Shown piece after piece: positions 24,981-32,685 of a stretch of DNA of 43,139 bases (positions are counted from its first letter, which is position 1; every line of letters starts with the position of its first letter). The notes under the pieces are model-generated. The model did no database searches. It saw only the letters and a list, made by a program, of their open reading frames with translations, and was not told the DNA's origin. Position numbers and translations under genes: made by a program. The DNA comes from Methanothermobacter sp049720995 (GTDB lineage Archaea > Methanobacteriota > Methanobacteria > Methanobacteriales > Methanothermobacteraceae): NCBI RefSeq assembly GCF_049720995.1, contig NZ_JBNASF010000016.1, forward strand, positions 1-43,139, read 5' to 3'.

Positions 24981-25723
24981 GCACAGTTAAACTGATTGAT
25001 GGACTGGAAATATGTGACCTGTCACTTATCATGGATGATTCAATGATAATAGCCGACCTCCACCTGGGTTATGAACAGTATCTCACCAGTGAGGGAATCA
25101 TGGTCCCGGGATTCCAGTTCAGAAAGATAGTTGAGAGGATAGAATCCATAAGGGACGCATCAGGTGCCTCGGGTATCATCATAAATGGTGACCTCAAGCA
25201 TGAATTCGGGAGGGTGAGCCGTCAGGAGAACCGCGAAATCATGAGGATGATGGAGTACCTCCAGGAAAACTTCAGGGAGATAACACTGATCAAGGGAAAT
25301 CATGACCCCATAATACCCCACATGTCCAGGATATCAGGTATTGCAATCCATGAAACCATGAAGGTGGACGATTTCCTCCTGACACACGGCCATGTAATAC
25401 CCGGAAGACTTGACACTGAAAACATAATCATAGGACATGAACACCCATGCGTAGGTCTCAGAAGCGGTGAAAGGGTTGAAAAGATCAAATGCTTTCTCCT
25501 GGGGCCATTCAGGGATATGAATCTCGTTGTCATGCCATCCTTCAATTTCATAACCGAGGGTTCTGACATCCTCCATGAGGCTGTACTGTCACCCTTCCTC
25601 AGGGAGGCTGAGCTTGAGGAATTCCATGTCTATGGTGTTGAGGACTTTGAGGTTTTCGATTTTGGGACGGTGGGTGCCCTCATGGAGTTCACCTCATCCA
25701 CGGGATTCAATGGTGGGTGGTGA
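24977..25723 (+). CDS. Metallophosphoesterase, Lhr-associated
   Basis: 248 residues with the full calcineurin-like set: D27-x-H29 (ADLHLGY), GD at 71-72, GNHD at 107-110, HGH at 137-139 and GHEHP at 153-157. This is the small archaeal SbcD-related family often found beside Lhr helicases in archaea and bacteria, where the pair is thought to act in nucleic-acid repair. It overlaps the helicase open frame, so the two are coupled. Substrate (DNA or RNA ends) is inferred from family context. Confidence 0.9.
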   Translation: MSTVKLIDGLEICDLSLIMDDSMIIADLHLGYEQYLTSEGIMVPGFQFRKIVERIESIRDASGASGIIINGDLKHEFGRVSRQENREIMRMMEYLQENFREITLIKGNHDPIIPHMSRISGIAIHETMKVDDFLLTHGHVIPGRLDTENIIIGHEHPCVGLRSGERVEKIKCFLLGPFRDMNLVVMPSFNFITEGSDILHEAVLSPFLREAELEEFHVYGVEDFEVFDFGTVGALMEFTSSTGFNGGW

Positions 25724-25728
25724 GGCCC

Positions 25729-28314
25729 ATGATAGTCAGGCAGAAGAATAAATACTCAAGCAGCAGGATACATTCTGTCCTCCATCCCTGGGTCAGCAAA
25801 TGGTTCAGAAGGACCTTTGATGACTTCACCGAAGCCCAGAAATATGCAATAATGGATATACACATGGGAAGGAACGTCCTTGTATCGTCACCAACAGGTT
25901 CAGGTAAGACACTCACCGCATTTCTTTCAATAATCAGTGAACTCACCACACTTGCAGATAGGGGTGAACTGGAGGACAGTGTCTACTGCATATACATTTC
26001 ACCCCTTAAGGCCCTTGATAATGACATAGAAAGGAACCTTGAGGAACCCCTCCAGGGTATAAGGGAAATTGCAGAAGAGGAGGGAAGGGAACTTGAGATA
26101 AGGAAGGCTGTGCGGACCGGTGACACCAGCAGCTACGAGCGCTCAAAGATGCTCAAAAAGCCCCCTCACATCCTTATAACAACACCTGAGACGCTCTCAA
26201 TACTCCTTGTAGCCCCAAAGTTCCGTGAAAAGCTTTCAAGTGTGCGCTATGTTATCGTGGATGAAATACACTCCCTTGCAGATAATAAGAGGGGTGTTCA
26301 CCTTTCACTGAGCCTTGAGAGACTGCATCATCTTGTCGGTGACTTCACAAGGATCGGTCTCTCAGCAACGGTGCATCCGCTTGAGCGTGTTGCAAGATTC
26401 CTTGTGGGTTACAGTTATGGTAATGAGAGGGACTGCATAATAGTGGACGTCAACTACCTGAAGGAACTTGACATTGAACTCATCTGCCCGGTTGATGACA
26501 TCGTGGCCGCTGACCCTGAGGAGATCGGGAACGCCCTCTATGACATCCTACATGACCTCATAATGGAACACAGAACCACCCTTATCTTCACCAACACACG
26601 AAGCGGGACCGAAAGTGTGGTCTACAACCTCAAAAGTCGCTTCCCTGAGATTTACACCGATGAAAACATCATGGCACATCACTCATCACTTTCAAGGGAG
26701 ATAAGGCTTGAAACAGAGGAGAAACTCAAGAGGGGTGAGCTGAAGGCGGTTGTATCATCAACGTCCCTTGAGCTTGGGATAGACATTGGATACATTGATC
26801 TTGTGGTTCTTCTGAGTTCACCCAAATCTGTTTCAAGGGCGCTTCAGAGGATAGGAAGAAGCGGCCATCAGCTTCATGAGAAATCAAAGGGACGGATAGT
26901 TGTCGTTGACAGGGACGACCTTGTTGAGTGTTCACTGATACTCAAGAATGCCGTTGAGGGTAAAATAGACTCCATAAGGATACCCGAGAACTGCCTGGAT
27001 GTCCTGGCCCAGCACATATACGGGATGGCCATTGAAAATCCATGGGACATTGACCATGCCCTGGAGGTTATAAGGAACAGCTACTGCTACAGGGGCCTCA
27101 GGAGGGAGGATTACCTCTCTGTACTCAGCTACCTTGCAGGGGAGTATGCTGAGCTCGAGGAGAGGTACGTCTACGCCAAGATCTGGCTTGACCACGAGAA
27201 GAACATGTTCGGAAGGAGGGGTAAACTTGCGAGGATGCTCTACTCCACCAACATTGGGACAATACCCGATAGGAGCGCTGCGGTTGTTAAGTGCAACGGG
27301 AAGGTTGTGGGGAGGATAGAGGAGGACTTCATGGAGAAACTCAGGAAGGGTGACACCTTTGTTCTTGGTGGGAAGATCTACAGATTCAACTATGCAAGGG
27401 GTATGACCGTCAATGTCAGCCCAGCCTCAGGGCCCCCTAATATTCCCTCATGGTTCTCCGAACAGCTGCCCCTCTCCTTTGACCTTGCAGTTGACATACA
27501 GCGCTTCAGGGACATTATGGATGGTAAGTTCCAGTACGGGCGTTCAAAGGCGGAGATAACAGAGTTCATAATGGGATATCTCCACGTGGATGAGAGGGCC
27601 GCAGCTTCAATCTATGAGTATTTCCGTGAACAGTACCTCTACGCGGCAATACCCAGCATCAGGAGGATGCTTGTTGAGTACTACACAGGCTTCGGGGGCA
27701 GAAAATTCATCGTCTTCCACAGCCTCTTTGGAAGGAGAGTTAACGACGCCCTTTCAAGGGCTGTTGCCTATGTCATTGCAAGGCGTTACCGGCGGGATGT
27801 TATGATATCTGTCTCTGATAATGGATTCTATCTGAGTTCAGAGGGAAAAATGGGTGGGCTCGAGTCATTCATGGAACTTGAACCTGAAAACCTAAGGGAG
27901 ATACTTAAAAAAGCCCTTGACCGGACAGAAACCCTTGCAAGCAGATTCAGGCACTGTGCTGGCCGTGCCCTCATGATACTCCGCAGGTACAGGGGGGAGG
28001 AAAAATCTGTTGGCAGGCAGCAGGTGAGGGGTAAGATACTCCTTAAATTTGTGAGTGAACTGGATGACAGGTTCCCCATACTCCAGGAGGCCCGCAGGGA
28101 GGTTATGGAGGATTACATGGATATAGAAAATGCAATCAGGGTTCTTGAATGGATCCGTGATGGTGAAATGGAGATCAGGCAGGTTGACACGAGTATACCC
28201 TCTCCATTTGCCTTTAACCTGGTTGCCCAGGGCTACCTGGATGTGCTCAAGTATGAGGACCGGATAGAATTCATCAGGAGAATGCATCAGGCAATACTTG
28301 ATGAGATCAGGTGA
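25729..28314 (+). CDS. lhr: Lhr-type superfamily 2 ATP-dependent helicase
   Basis: 861 residues from ATG 25729, chosen because GGTGAGG lies just ahead; GTG 25717 is also open. Motifs: Walker A SSPTGSGKT (about 54-62), motif II DEIH (about 178-181), motif III GLSATVHP, and motif VI QRIGRSGHQ. After the RecA domains come the winged-helix and Lhr-specific domain 4 regions, giving the Lhr-Core length. Lhr-Core enzymes unwind DNA and RNA:DNA forks and are linked to repair; one from M. thermautotrophicus has been studied biochemically. It is the last gene of the ubiA-MPE-lhr operon. Confidence 0.95.
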   Translation: MIVRQKNKYSSSRIHSVLHPWVSKWFRRTFDDFTEAQKYAIMDIHMGRNVLVSSPTGSGKTLTAFLSIISELTTLADRGELEDSVYCIYISPLKALDNDIERNLEEPLQGIREIAEEEGRELEIRKAVRTGDTSSYERSKMLKKPPHILITTPETLSILLVAPKFREKLSSVRYVIVDEIHSLADNKRGVHLSLSLERLHHLVGDFTRIGLSATVHPLERVARFLVGYSYGNERDCIIVDVNYLKELDIELICPVDDIVAADPEEIGNALYDILHDLIMEHRTTLIFTNTRSGTESVVYNLKSRFPEIYTDENIMAHHSSLSREIRLETEEKLKRGELKAVVSSTSLELGIDIGYIDLVVLLSSPKSVSRALQRIGRSGHQLHEKSKGRIVVVDRDDLVECSLILKNAVEGKIDSIRIPENCLDVLAQHIYGMAIENPWDIDHALEVIRNSYCYRGLRREDYLSVLSYLAGEYAELEERYVYAKIWLDHEKNMFGRRGKLARMLYSTNIGTIPDRSAAVVKCNGKVVGRIEEDFMEKLRKGDTFVLGGKIYRFNYARGMTVNVSPASGPPNIPSWFSEQLPLSFDLAVDIQRFRDIMDGKFQYGRSKAEITEFIMGYLHVDERAAASIYEYFREQYLYAAIPSIRRMLVEYYTGFGGRKFIVFHSLFGRRVNDALSRAVAYVIARRYRRDVMISVSDNGFYLSSEGKMGGLESFMELEPENLREILKKALDRTETLASRFRHCAGRALMILRRYRGEEKSVGRQQVRGKILLKFVSELDDRFPILQEARREVMEDYMDIENAIRVLEWIRDGEMEIRQVDTSIPSPFAFNLVAQGYLDVLKYEDRIEFIRRMHQAILDEIR

Positions 28315-28353
28315 TCATTTAAGTTAAGAGGAAAGACCAGAAGCTGAGTGTCA

Positions 28354-28560
28354 GCTTTTATTCAGAACACGCACCATGTTACCCTGAACCCATACACCCA
28401 CACGTCCCCTTCTACCAGGCTTTTATTCAGAACACGCACCATGTTACCCGCATGTTCATGTATCTGCTCTATCAGACTCCAGCGGCCTTCTTCATAACAG
28501 GCCTCGTGTTCCCCTCATCCTCAACCCCACAGCTCTTCTTCAGGACAAGCATCATGTTAC
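28354..28560. repeat. Gene-tail repeats: two exact copies plus a diverged copy inside the methyltransferase gene
   Basis: A 31-base unit is identical at 28354-28384 and 28419-28449 (period 65). A related stretch at 28531-28560 matches 25 of 30 bases and encodes the GNMMLVLKKS part of the methyltransferase tail. Read on the minus strand, the copies would give GNMVRVLNKS. The pattern is a gene tail repeated downstream. It fills most of the space between the converging lhr and methyltransferase genes. Confidence 0.85.
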
Positions 28561-29203
28561 CGCCCCTCCTGAACTCATAGTCCACCGTGACTGTGGATGC
28601 ATCAAATTCACATCTTTTATCTTTCAGTATGCTCTCCGCATACTCTGAGAGTTTTCCGTTCTCCCTGACAATTGGGTATATCCTCACCTCTGAGCTTACG
28701 CGTATCATCTCGGAAATGGCCCTCTCATGAAATTCCCTGTCAAGGCGGTGATCATATATGAAGAGGAGATGTGATGAGAGAAGGAGATCAAATTCATCAT
28801 CACAAAATGGTAAATCCCTCAGGTCCCCCTTCACGTAAAGTTCAGGGTGCTCTCTGTAGCTTTCCTCAAAGCACCTGCAGGCATCCAGACGTTTTTCAAG
28901 CATCTCCTCAGGTGAAGAGTAGAACCTCCATACGAAATGATTCCTGATCCTTTTAAGGGCATCTGTGAGGGCCATGAGGTGCTCCCTGCACATATTTCCA
29001 AGGGTATCTGCCTCCTCACCATACATGATGTCACAGGCCCTCACATCAAGGCCCTGCTCAGCCATGAATGGTGTGAATGAGCTGGCACCCCCCGGGCAGT
29101 CAAGTATTCGCAGCCCCTTAATTTCATTTATCCTGAGATCAAACATTTTCATGTATTCATGGCATGTGCGGGCGGTGAAGAGTGGGCCCTCTATAACTGG
29201 CAT
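28472..29203 (-). CDS. Class I SAM-dependent methyltransferase-like protein
   Basis: 243 residues. The SAM-binding motif I is ILDCPGGASSF at 33-43, with an acidic residue following in VRACDIMYG and motif IV-like FCDDEFDLLLSSHLL near 132-146. The acceptor is unknown. AGGTGA five bases ahead of ATG 29203 supports the start. The last 25-30 residues look extra and variable, and part of this tail is the likely source of the repeats downstream. Its 5' side also carries a worn direct repeat. Confidence 0.8.
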   Translation of the reverse strand: MPVIEGPLFTARTCHEYMKMFDLRINEIKGLRILDCPGGASSFTPFMAEQGLDVRACDIMYGEEADTLGNMCREHLMALTDALKRIRNHFVWRFYSSPEEMLEKRLDACRCFEESYREHPELYVKGDLRDLPFCDDEFDLLLSSHLLFIYDHRLDREFHERAISEMIRVSSEVRIYPIVRENGKLSEYAESILKDKRCEFDASTVTVDYEFRRGGNMMLVLKKSCGVEDEGNTRPVMKKAAGV

Positions 29204-29229
29204 GATGTCACCTGTCTATAGTTGTGTTA

Positions 29230-29315
29230 TATGTGATACTTTAGTCTGCACCCATGTAAAGAGGACATGCAGAGACCTCCATTACGATAGGTCGTATGTG
29301 ACGCTTTAGCCTGCA
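29230..29315. repeat. Worn direct repeat, 21 bp, period 65
   Basis: 29230-29250 and 29295-29315 match at 18 of 21 bases (TATGTGATACTTTAGTCTGCA against the diverged second copy). They lie upstream of the methyltransferase, and the minus-strand face of the first copy includes its TATA-like region. Confidence 0.7.
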
Positions 29316-29338
29316 AACCCACCCACTCGACCGAAATC

Positions 29339-29346
29339 TTTATATA
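29339..29346 (+). promoter_or_regulatory. Strong TATA box with BRE for the candidate small RNA
   Basis: TTTATATA, preceded by a purine-rich BRE-like CCGAAATC, is one of the clearest promoters in the window. A start about 26 bases downstream falls at 29369, exactly where the first hairpin begins. Confidence 0.7.
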
Positions 29347-29368
29347 CTGGAATTCTAACATATAGGTT

Positions 29369-29570
29369 TGTGTGTCTCATACACACATCACCCCCTTAAA
29401 TTATTGCTTTCAACTTCCGGGATATTTTGTTCTGTTGAAAGCAAAAAAAATCAGCTTCCAGAGATAAAAAATGAAAAAGCACCTCCCCGTTTTTTCACTC
29501 CTAACAACCCCCCTTTAAATCTCTGGAAGCTACCCCCCATACTGAAGCAAGCAGATGATTCTGATTTTTT
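29369..29570 (+). ncRNA. Candidate structured small RNA with anti-Shine-Dalgarno loop
   Basis: Four perfect or near-perfect stems follow a strong promoter. Stem 1: TGTGTGT/ACACACA, 29369-29387, loop CTCAT. Stem 2: TTGCTTTCAAC at 29404-29414 with its complement at 29434-29444. Stem 3: AGCTTCCAGAGAT at 29453-29465 with its complement at 29519-29531. Inside stem 3 a further hairpin (29472-29479 with 29490-29497) shows a CACCTCCCC loop, which contains the 16S rRNA 3'-end anti-SD sequence CACCTCC. Single-stranded C runs occur at 29391-29395, 29507-29513 and 29533-29538. A T-run at 29565-29570 could end the transcript. An 83-codon frame overlaps but has no coding character. It matches no RNA family I recognise. 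Confidence 0.6.
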
Positions 29571-29640
29571 AAGAGTTCCTATAGATATTCATGACCTAAT
29601 GACCATTAAGCCCATATAACCGCTGAGTATCACAGGGAAC

Positions 29641-29650
29641 ATTATTTATG
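29641..29650 (+). promoter_or_regulatory. TATA box for the flavodoxin gene
   Basis: ATTATTTATG lies about 24-33 bases before ATG 29674, so the flavodoxin message is probably nearly leaderless and separate from the small RNA upstream. Confidence 0.45.
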
Positions 29651-29673
29651 CGCTCATTCACATATCAGTAACC

Positions 29674-30162
29674 ATGAAGGCACTTGTGGTATATTATTCA
29701 AGAACCGGGCGTACCAGGGAGGTAGCATCTCAGATTGCCAGGGAACTCAAATGTGACATTGAGGAGATAAGGGACACCCAGAAGCGAACAGGTATCATAG
29801 GGTTCTTAAAATCAGGTTACCAGGCTGCAAGGGGCAGGGACACTGTACTTGAACCCTATGAAAGGGACCCATCAGACTATGATCTTGTGATAGTGGGTAC
29901 ACCTGTATGGGCAGGTAATCCATCGGTACCAGTGGGAACCTACCTACGGGAAAATGCATCAAAGATAAAAAATGCTGCCTTCTTCTGTACATATGGTGGA
30001 AGCGGTGCAGAGGGAACATTCAGGCGGATGAGCGAGATCATAGGGAAGGAACCAATCCAGACAGTCGCCATAACCGAGAAAGAGATAAAGGAGAATGTCT
30101 GTGACTGCAAGATAGAACCCTTTGTAAGGGACGTTGAAGCAGCATTCCGAACTGAGGAATAG
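29674..30162 (+). CDS. Flavodoxin
   Basis: 162 residues binding FMN as a low-potential electron carrier. The phosphate-binding loop is SRTGRTRE at 9-16, followed by VGTPVWAGNPS (about 75-85) and CTYGGSGAEGTF (about 109-120), the regions that hold the flavin ring. The length fits a single-domain flavodoxin. It has its own promoter and no obvious redox partner next to it. Confidence 0.9.
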   Translation: MKALVVYYSRTGRTREVASQIARELKCDIEEIRDTQKRTGIIGFLKSGYQAARGRDTVLEPYERDPSDYDLVIVGTPVWAGNPSVPVGTYLRENASKIKNAAFFCTYGGSGAEGTFRRMSEIIGKEPIQTVAITEKEIKENVCDCKIEPFVRDVEAAFRTEE

Positions 30163-30229
30163 GCAGGATGTCCAGGCATCCTTTTTCAATAAATGCCGGC
30201 CAAATGCAGATAAAAAGCCTTCTGACCTC

Positions 30230-30634
30230 TCAATCCCCAGGTGAATCGATATCCTCATGATAGGGTTTTATATCAATGACAGGTGAACCATCCAGTGCAT
30301 CAAGGCCCCTCACCCTGAGGAAAGTCCCTGACTCCAGCAGTTCAACCAGGCACAGCCCTATCGGATTGGGTCTTGCAGGGGCCCTTGTTGAAAAAACACC
30401 CCTTTTCTTATTTTTACCCCTCGGAACAACCTTAAGAACATCCCTTTCAGCCAGGTGCTGCCAGTAGAGAACAAAGAGGTGCCTGAAAAGTTCAACTCCC
30501 TCCAAGGCATCACGGTACTCAGGGAAGATATGGATCTCGCTCTCCTCCATGGAGAGTCTTCCCTGGTGCGGTGCCTCCCCCCTCCTGATGAAAGGGGATC
30601 TCACAAATCCAACAGGCCTTATTTTTATCTCCAC
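30230..30634 (-). CDS. trmO: TrmO-family tRNA methyltransferase (YaeB/UPF0066)
   Basis: 134 residues of the TrmO/TsaA beta-barrel family, which N-methylates t6A37 in some tRNAs using SAM. Hallmarks are the start IRPVGFVRSPF, LFVLYWQHLAE near 53-63, the family signature STRAPARPNPIGLCLVEL near 82-99 and the end GSPVIDIKPYHEDID. Archaeal members are short like this one. It is the last gene of the ArsR-cyclase-TrmO run, 28 bases after the cyclase. Confidence 0.9.
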   Translation of the reverse strand: MEIKIRPVGFVRSPFIRRGEAPHQGRLSMEESEIHIFPEYRDALEGVELFRHLFVLYWQHLAERDVLKVVPRGKNKKRGVFSTRAPARPNPIGLCLVELLESGTFLRVRGLDALDGSPVIDIKPYHEDIDSPGD

Positions 30635-30662
30635 AGATACCCTCCAAAAAAATTTCTGAAAA

Positions 30663-31316
30663 TTAAACCTGAAATTCCGCTATAACGGTACATGGTGCGC
30701 TGTCAACACCCAAAATAGTCCATGGGACCACAAAAACCCTATCAATAAAGTCCGGGGCATTCATCAGTTTCATATCCTCAAGGATGAGAATTGGCTCCCC
30801 ATACTCAGGCTCCTCAGTGAAGGCCATTATGTGGGCCATCTCACCCTCGGATGGGTGTTCTGGATTTGATATTGATATGCAGTCCACCCCTATGGCCCTG
30901 ATGCCCCTGAAGTTCCTTCTTATGTTATCAATAAGTTGGGGGGTGATCCATGGGTTATCCCTGAGGTAGGTGTCCTCGCCCCTCACCGACTCGAAACCCG
31001 TCCTTATAAGGAGGAGGTCGCAGTCCCGAATCTCAATATCTCCACTTCCTATGGGGTCCCCTGGCCCCACATCAACATCCACAGTGCAGACGTCATTGAA
31101 GACAAGTTCATCAGTACCGTATTCACATATTCTCCTTCCGCCTTCAATGAAATGGGCGGGGGCATCAACATGGGTCCCGGCATGGTTGGCTGTGACGATG
31201 GTGTGGGTCTCATACCCATCCACAGCTATCCTGTTCCTGATTGATATCCTCACATCGTCAAGTGCCGGGTGAACCGGCGACCCATCTTCCAGTGGATGTG
31301 AAAGAAGTTCATACAT
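30663..31316 (-). CDS. Cyclase/kynurenine formamidase-family metal hydrolase
   Basis: 217 residues with the family metal motif HAGTHVDAPAHF at 45-56 (HxGTHxDxPxHF), starting from a typical LSHPLEDGSPVHP. The TRTGF-like segment appears as LIRTGFESV. Members include kynurenine formamidase and isatin hydrolase, binding Zn or Mn; with no tryptophan-degradation genes here the substrate is unknown. It starts 15 bases after an ArsR regulator on the same strand, which may control it. Confidence 0.88.
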   Translation of the reverse strand: MYELLSHPLEDGSPVHPALDDVRISIRNRIAVDGYETHTIVTANHAGTHVDAPAHFIEGGRRICEYGTDELVFNDVCTVDVDVGPGDPIGSGDIEIRDCDLLLIRTGFESVRGEDTYLRDNPWITPQLIDNIRRNFRGIRAIGVDCISISNPEHPSEGEMAHIMAFTEEPEYGEPILILEDMKLMNAPDFIDRVFVVPWTILGVDSAPCTVIAEFQV

Positions 31317-31331
31317 GATATAACTCCCCTA

Positions 31332-31679
31332 CTAGAGACATTTACTCCTGCAGCTTTCTATAAAATCAGCCACCCCCCTATCGGTGAGGTGGTAGCGTGC
31401 CATCTTACCATCCCTTTCATAGTCAACGATGCCCGTACTTCTCAGGATTCTGAGCTGATGCGAAACCGCTGACTGGGTCATCTCAAGGAGGGATGCCAGT
31501 TCACAGACACACAGGGAATCCACACTGAGTGCTTCGATTATTCTGAGCCTTGTGGGCTCGGATAATATTTTGAACAGGTCACAGAGTCTTTTTATTTCAG
31601 CATCATCAGGCATCGACTCCCTCACCCTGAGCACCCGGGCCTCATTGGCATCATCGATTTCACAGACATCCATCTTCAT
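31332..31679 (-). CDS. ArsR/SmtB-family metal-sensing repressor
   Basis: 115 residues from ATG 31679. A winged helix covers about 35-98, with recognition helix TQSAVSHQLRILRSTGI. The metal site LCVCEL holds C57 and C59 in helix 3, the same ELCVCDL arrangement as ArsR and CadC; with N-terminal C6 it most resembles the CadC layout (soft metals such as Cd, Pb, Zn). C110 and C114 at the end are extra. The frame extends to 31724 but an AT-rich promoter occupies that stretch. It leads a run with the cyclase and TrmO. Confidence 0.88.
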   Translation of the reverse strand: MKMDVCEIDDANEARVLRVRESMPDDAEIKRLCDLFKILSEPTRLRIIEALSVDSLCVCELASLLEMTQSAVSHQLRILRSTGIVDYERDGKMARYHLTDRGVADFIESCRSKCL

Positions 31680-31717
31680 AGAATATATTATAGATGAAAC
31701 TCCAGATAATAATAACG

Positions 31718-31732
31718 TCACCATGATGGTGA
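31718..31732. promoter_or_regulatory. Candidate ArsR operator palindrome
   Basis: TCACCAT-G-ATGGTGA is a perfect 7-base palindrome about a single base, between the ArsR gene and the rml-side operon. It is 39-53 bases before the regulator start, just upstream of a minus-strand TATA-like TTATTATTA, so it could serve both directions. Confidence 0.5.
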
Positions 31733-31760
31733 AGCAAGATTAAAGAGCGGGTAAAAAGCC

Positions 31761-31985
31761 ATGGCAGTGGACTGGATAAGAATAAGGGATATCCTTGGGG
31801 CTGAACACACCTACACCACAGGGCCCCGTGGAAATGCAATTGACATACGGGTAAGTGAACGGAAGATAACCGTCACCTACCTCAGGAATGGCAACCCGGC
31901 CCAGAGGATTTTTCTGAAGTCAAACATTGTTTACTATGAGTACAGCTCTGAGCACCTCAGGAAAAAGTATAAGAGGCAGGTCTAA
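31761..31985 (+). CDS. Small basic protein of unknown function
   Basis: 74 residues, not recognised. Predicted mostly beta strands (NAIDIRVSERKITVTYLRNG, then QRIFLKSNIVYYEY) and a basic tail SEHLRKKYKRQV that could bind nucleic acid (weak). It ends one base before the HAD phosphatase and probably starts the operon leading into the rml genes. A TATA-like ATATATTATAG at 31683-31693 could be its promoter. Confidence 0.65.
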   Translation: MAVDWIRIRDILGAEHTYTTGPRGNAIDIRVSERKITVTYLRNGNPAQRIFLKSNIVYYEYSSEHLRKKYKRQV

Positions 31986-31986
31986 G

Positions 31987-32685
31987 ATGAACACGATCAT
32001 ATTCGATATTGATAAAACACTGCTTGTGGGATCCCACTGTCACTTCTACTCCTTCAGGCAGGCTTTCATGGAACTTTTCAGTGTTGATGTTGAGATAGAC
32101 ATCGGTAGCATCCAGGGGATGACTGATAAGGAGATAATATTCCAGACAGCATGGAATTACGGCCTTGAGATCAGTGATATGGATTTCAAGAGGATAGTGG
32201 ATAGGATATCATACAACTACCGCCTGAACCTTGAGAGGGATAATATAAGAACCCTGGATGGTGCGGAACTTATCCTTAAAAGGCTCAGTGAAGTCGGAAC
32301 ACCCCTCGGAGTTGTGACAGGGAATATTGAGCCCGTTGCATGGTTGAAGCTCAGGGAGGCCTCTTTTGATGGATACTTCAGCTTCGGAGGCTTTGGTGAC
32401 GAGGGGTGCAGCAGGTCCTCGATACTGAGGCTCGCCCTTGAAAGGGCATCCTCCATTTACGGACAGATACGCCGGGAGAATGTTATAACCGTAGGGGACA
32501 CCCCACGGGATATTGAAGCAGGAAAAGAACTTGGGGTGAGGACTGTGGGGGTTGCCACAGGGGACTTCACCGTCGATGAACTTGAGGCTGCAGGTGCCGA
32601 CCACGTCCTTGAGGGTCTTGATGAAGTTGATGCCTTTCTTGAGATAACAGGCTACGGTGCTGCATTGAGCATTATGGGTGATTGA
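31987..32685 (+). CDS. HAD-superfamily phosphatase (phosphoglycolate phosphatase-like)
   Basis: 232 residues from ATG 31987; the frame is open from 31927 but the upstream gene covers that part. Motif I is DIDKT at 7-11, motif II VVTGN near 107-111, and motif IV VGDTPRDIEAGKELG near 168-182. An alpha-helical cap lies between motifs I and II. It could act on a sugar phosphate; being joined to rmlD stop-to-start suggests a role in nucleotide-sugar supply, but this is inference. Confidence 0.88.
   Translation: MNTIIFDIDKTLLVGSHCHFYSFRQAFMELFSVDVEIDIGSIQGMTDKEIIFQTAWNYGLEISDMDFKRIVDRISYNYRLNLERDNIRTLDGAELILKRLSEVGTPLGVVTGNIEPVAWLKLREASFDGYFSFGGFGDEGCSRSSILRLALERASSIYGQIRRENVITVGDTPRDIEAGKELGVRTVGVATGDFTVDELEAAGADHVLEGLDEVDAFLEITGYGAALSIMGD

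Noticed and set aside
29368..29619. 83-codon open frame over the small-RNA region
   Set aside because: No ribosome-binding site, low-complexity composition and coincidence with perfect stems favour RNA over protein.
29369..29673. A riboswitch leader for the flavodoxin gene
   Set aside because: The flavodoxin has its own TATA box at 29641-29650 and a T-run ends the structured region first, so an independent RNA is more likely; not fully excluded.
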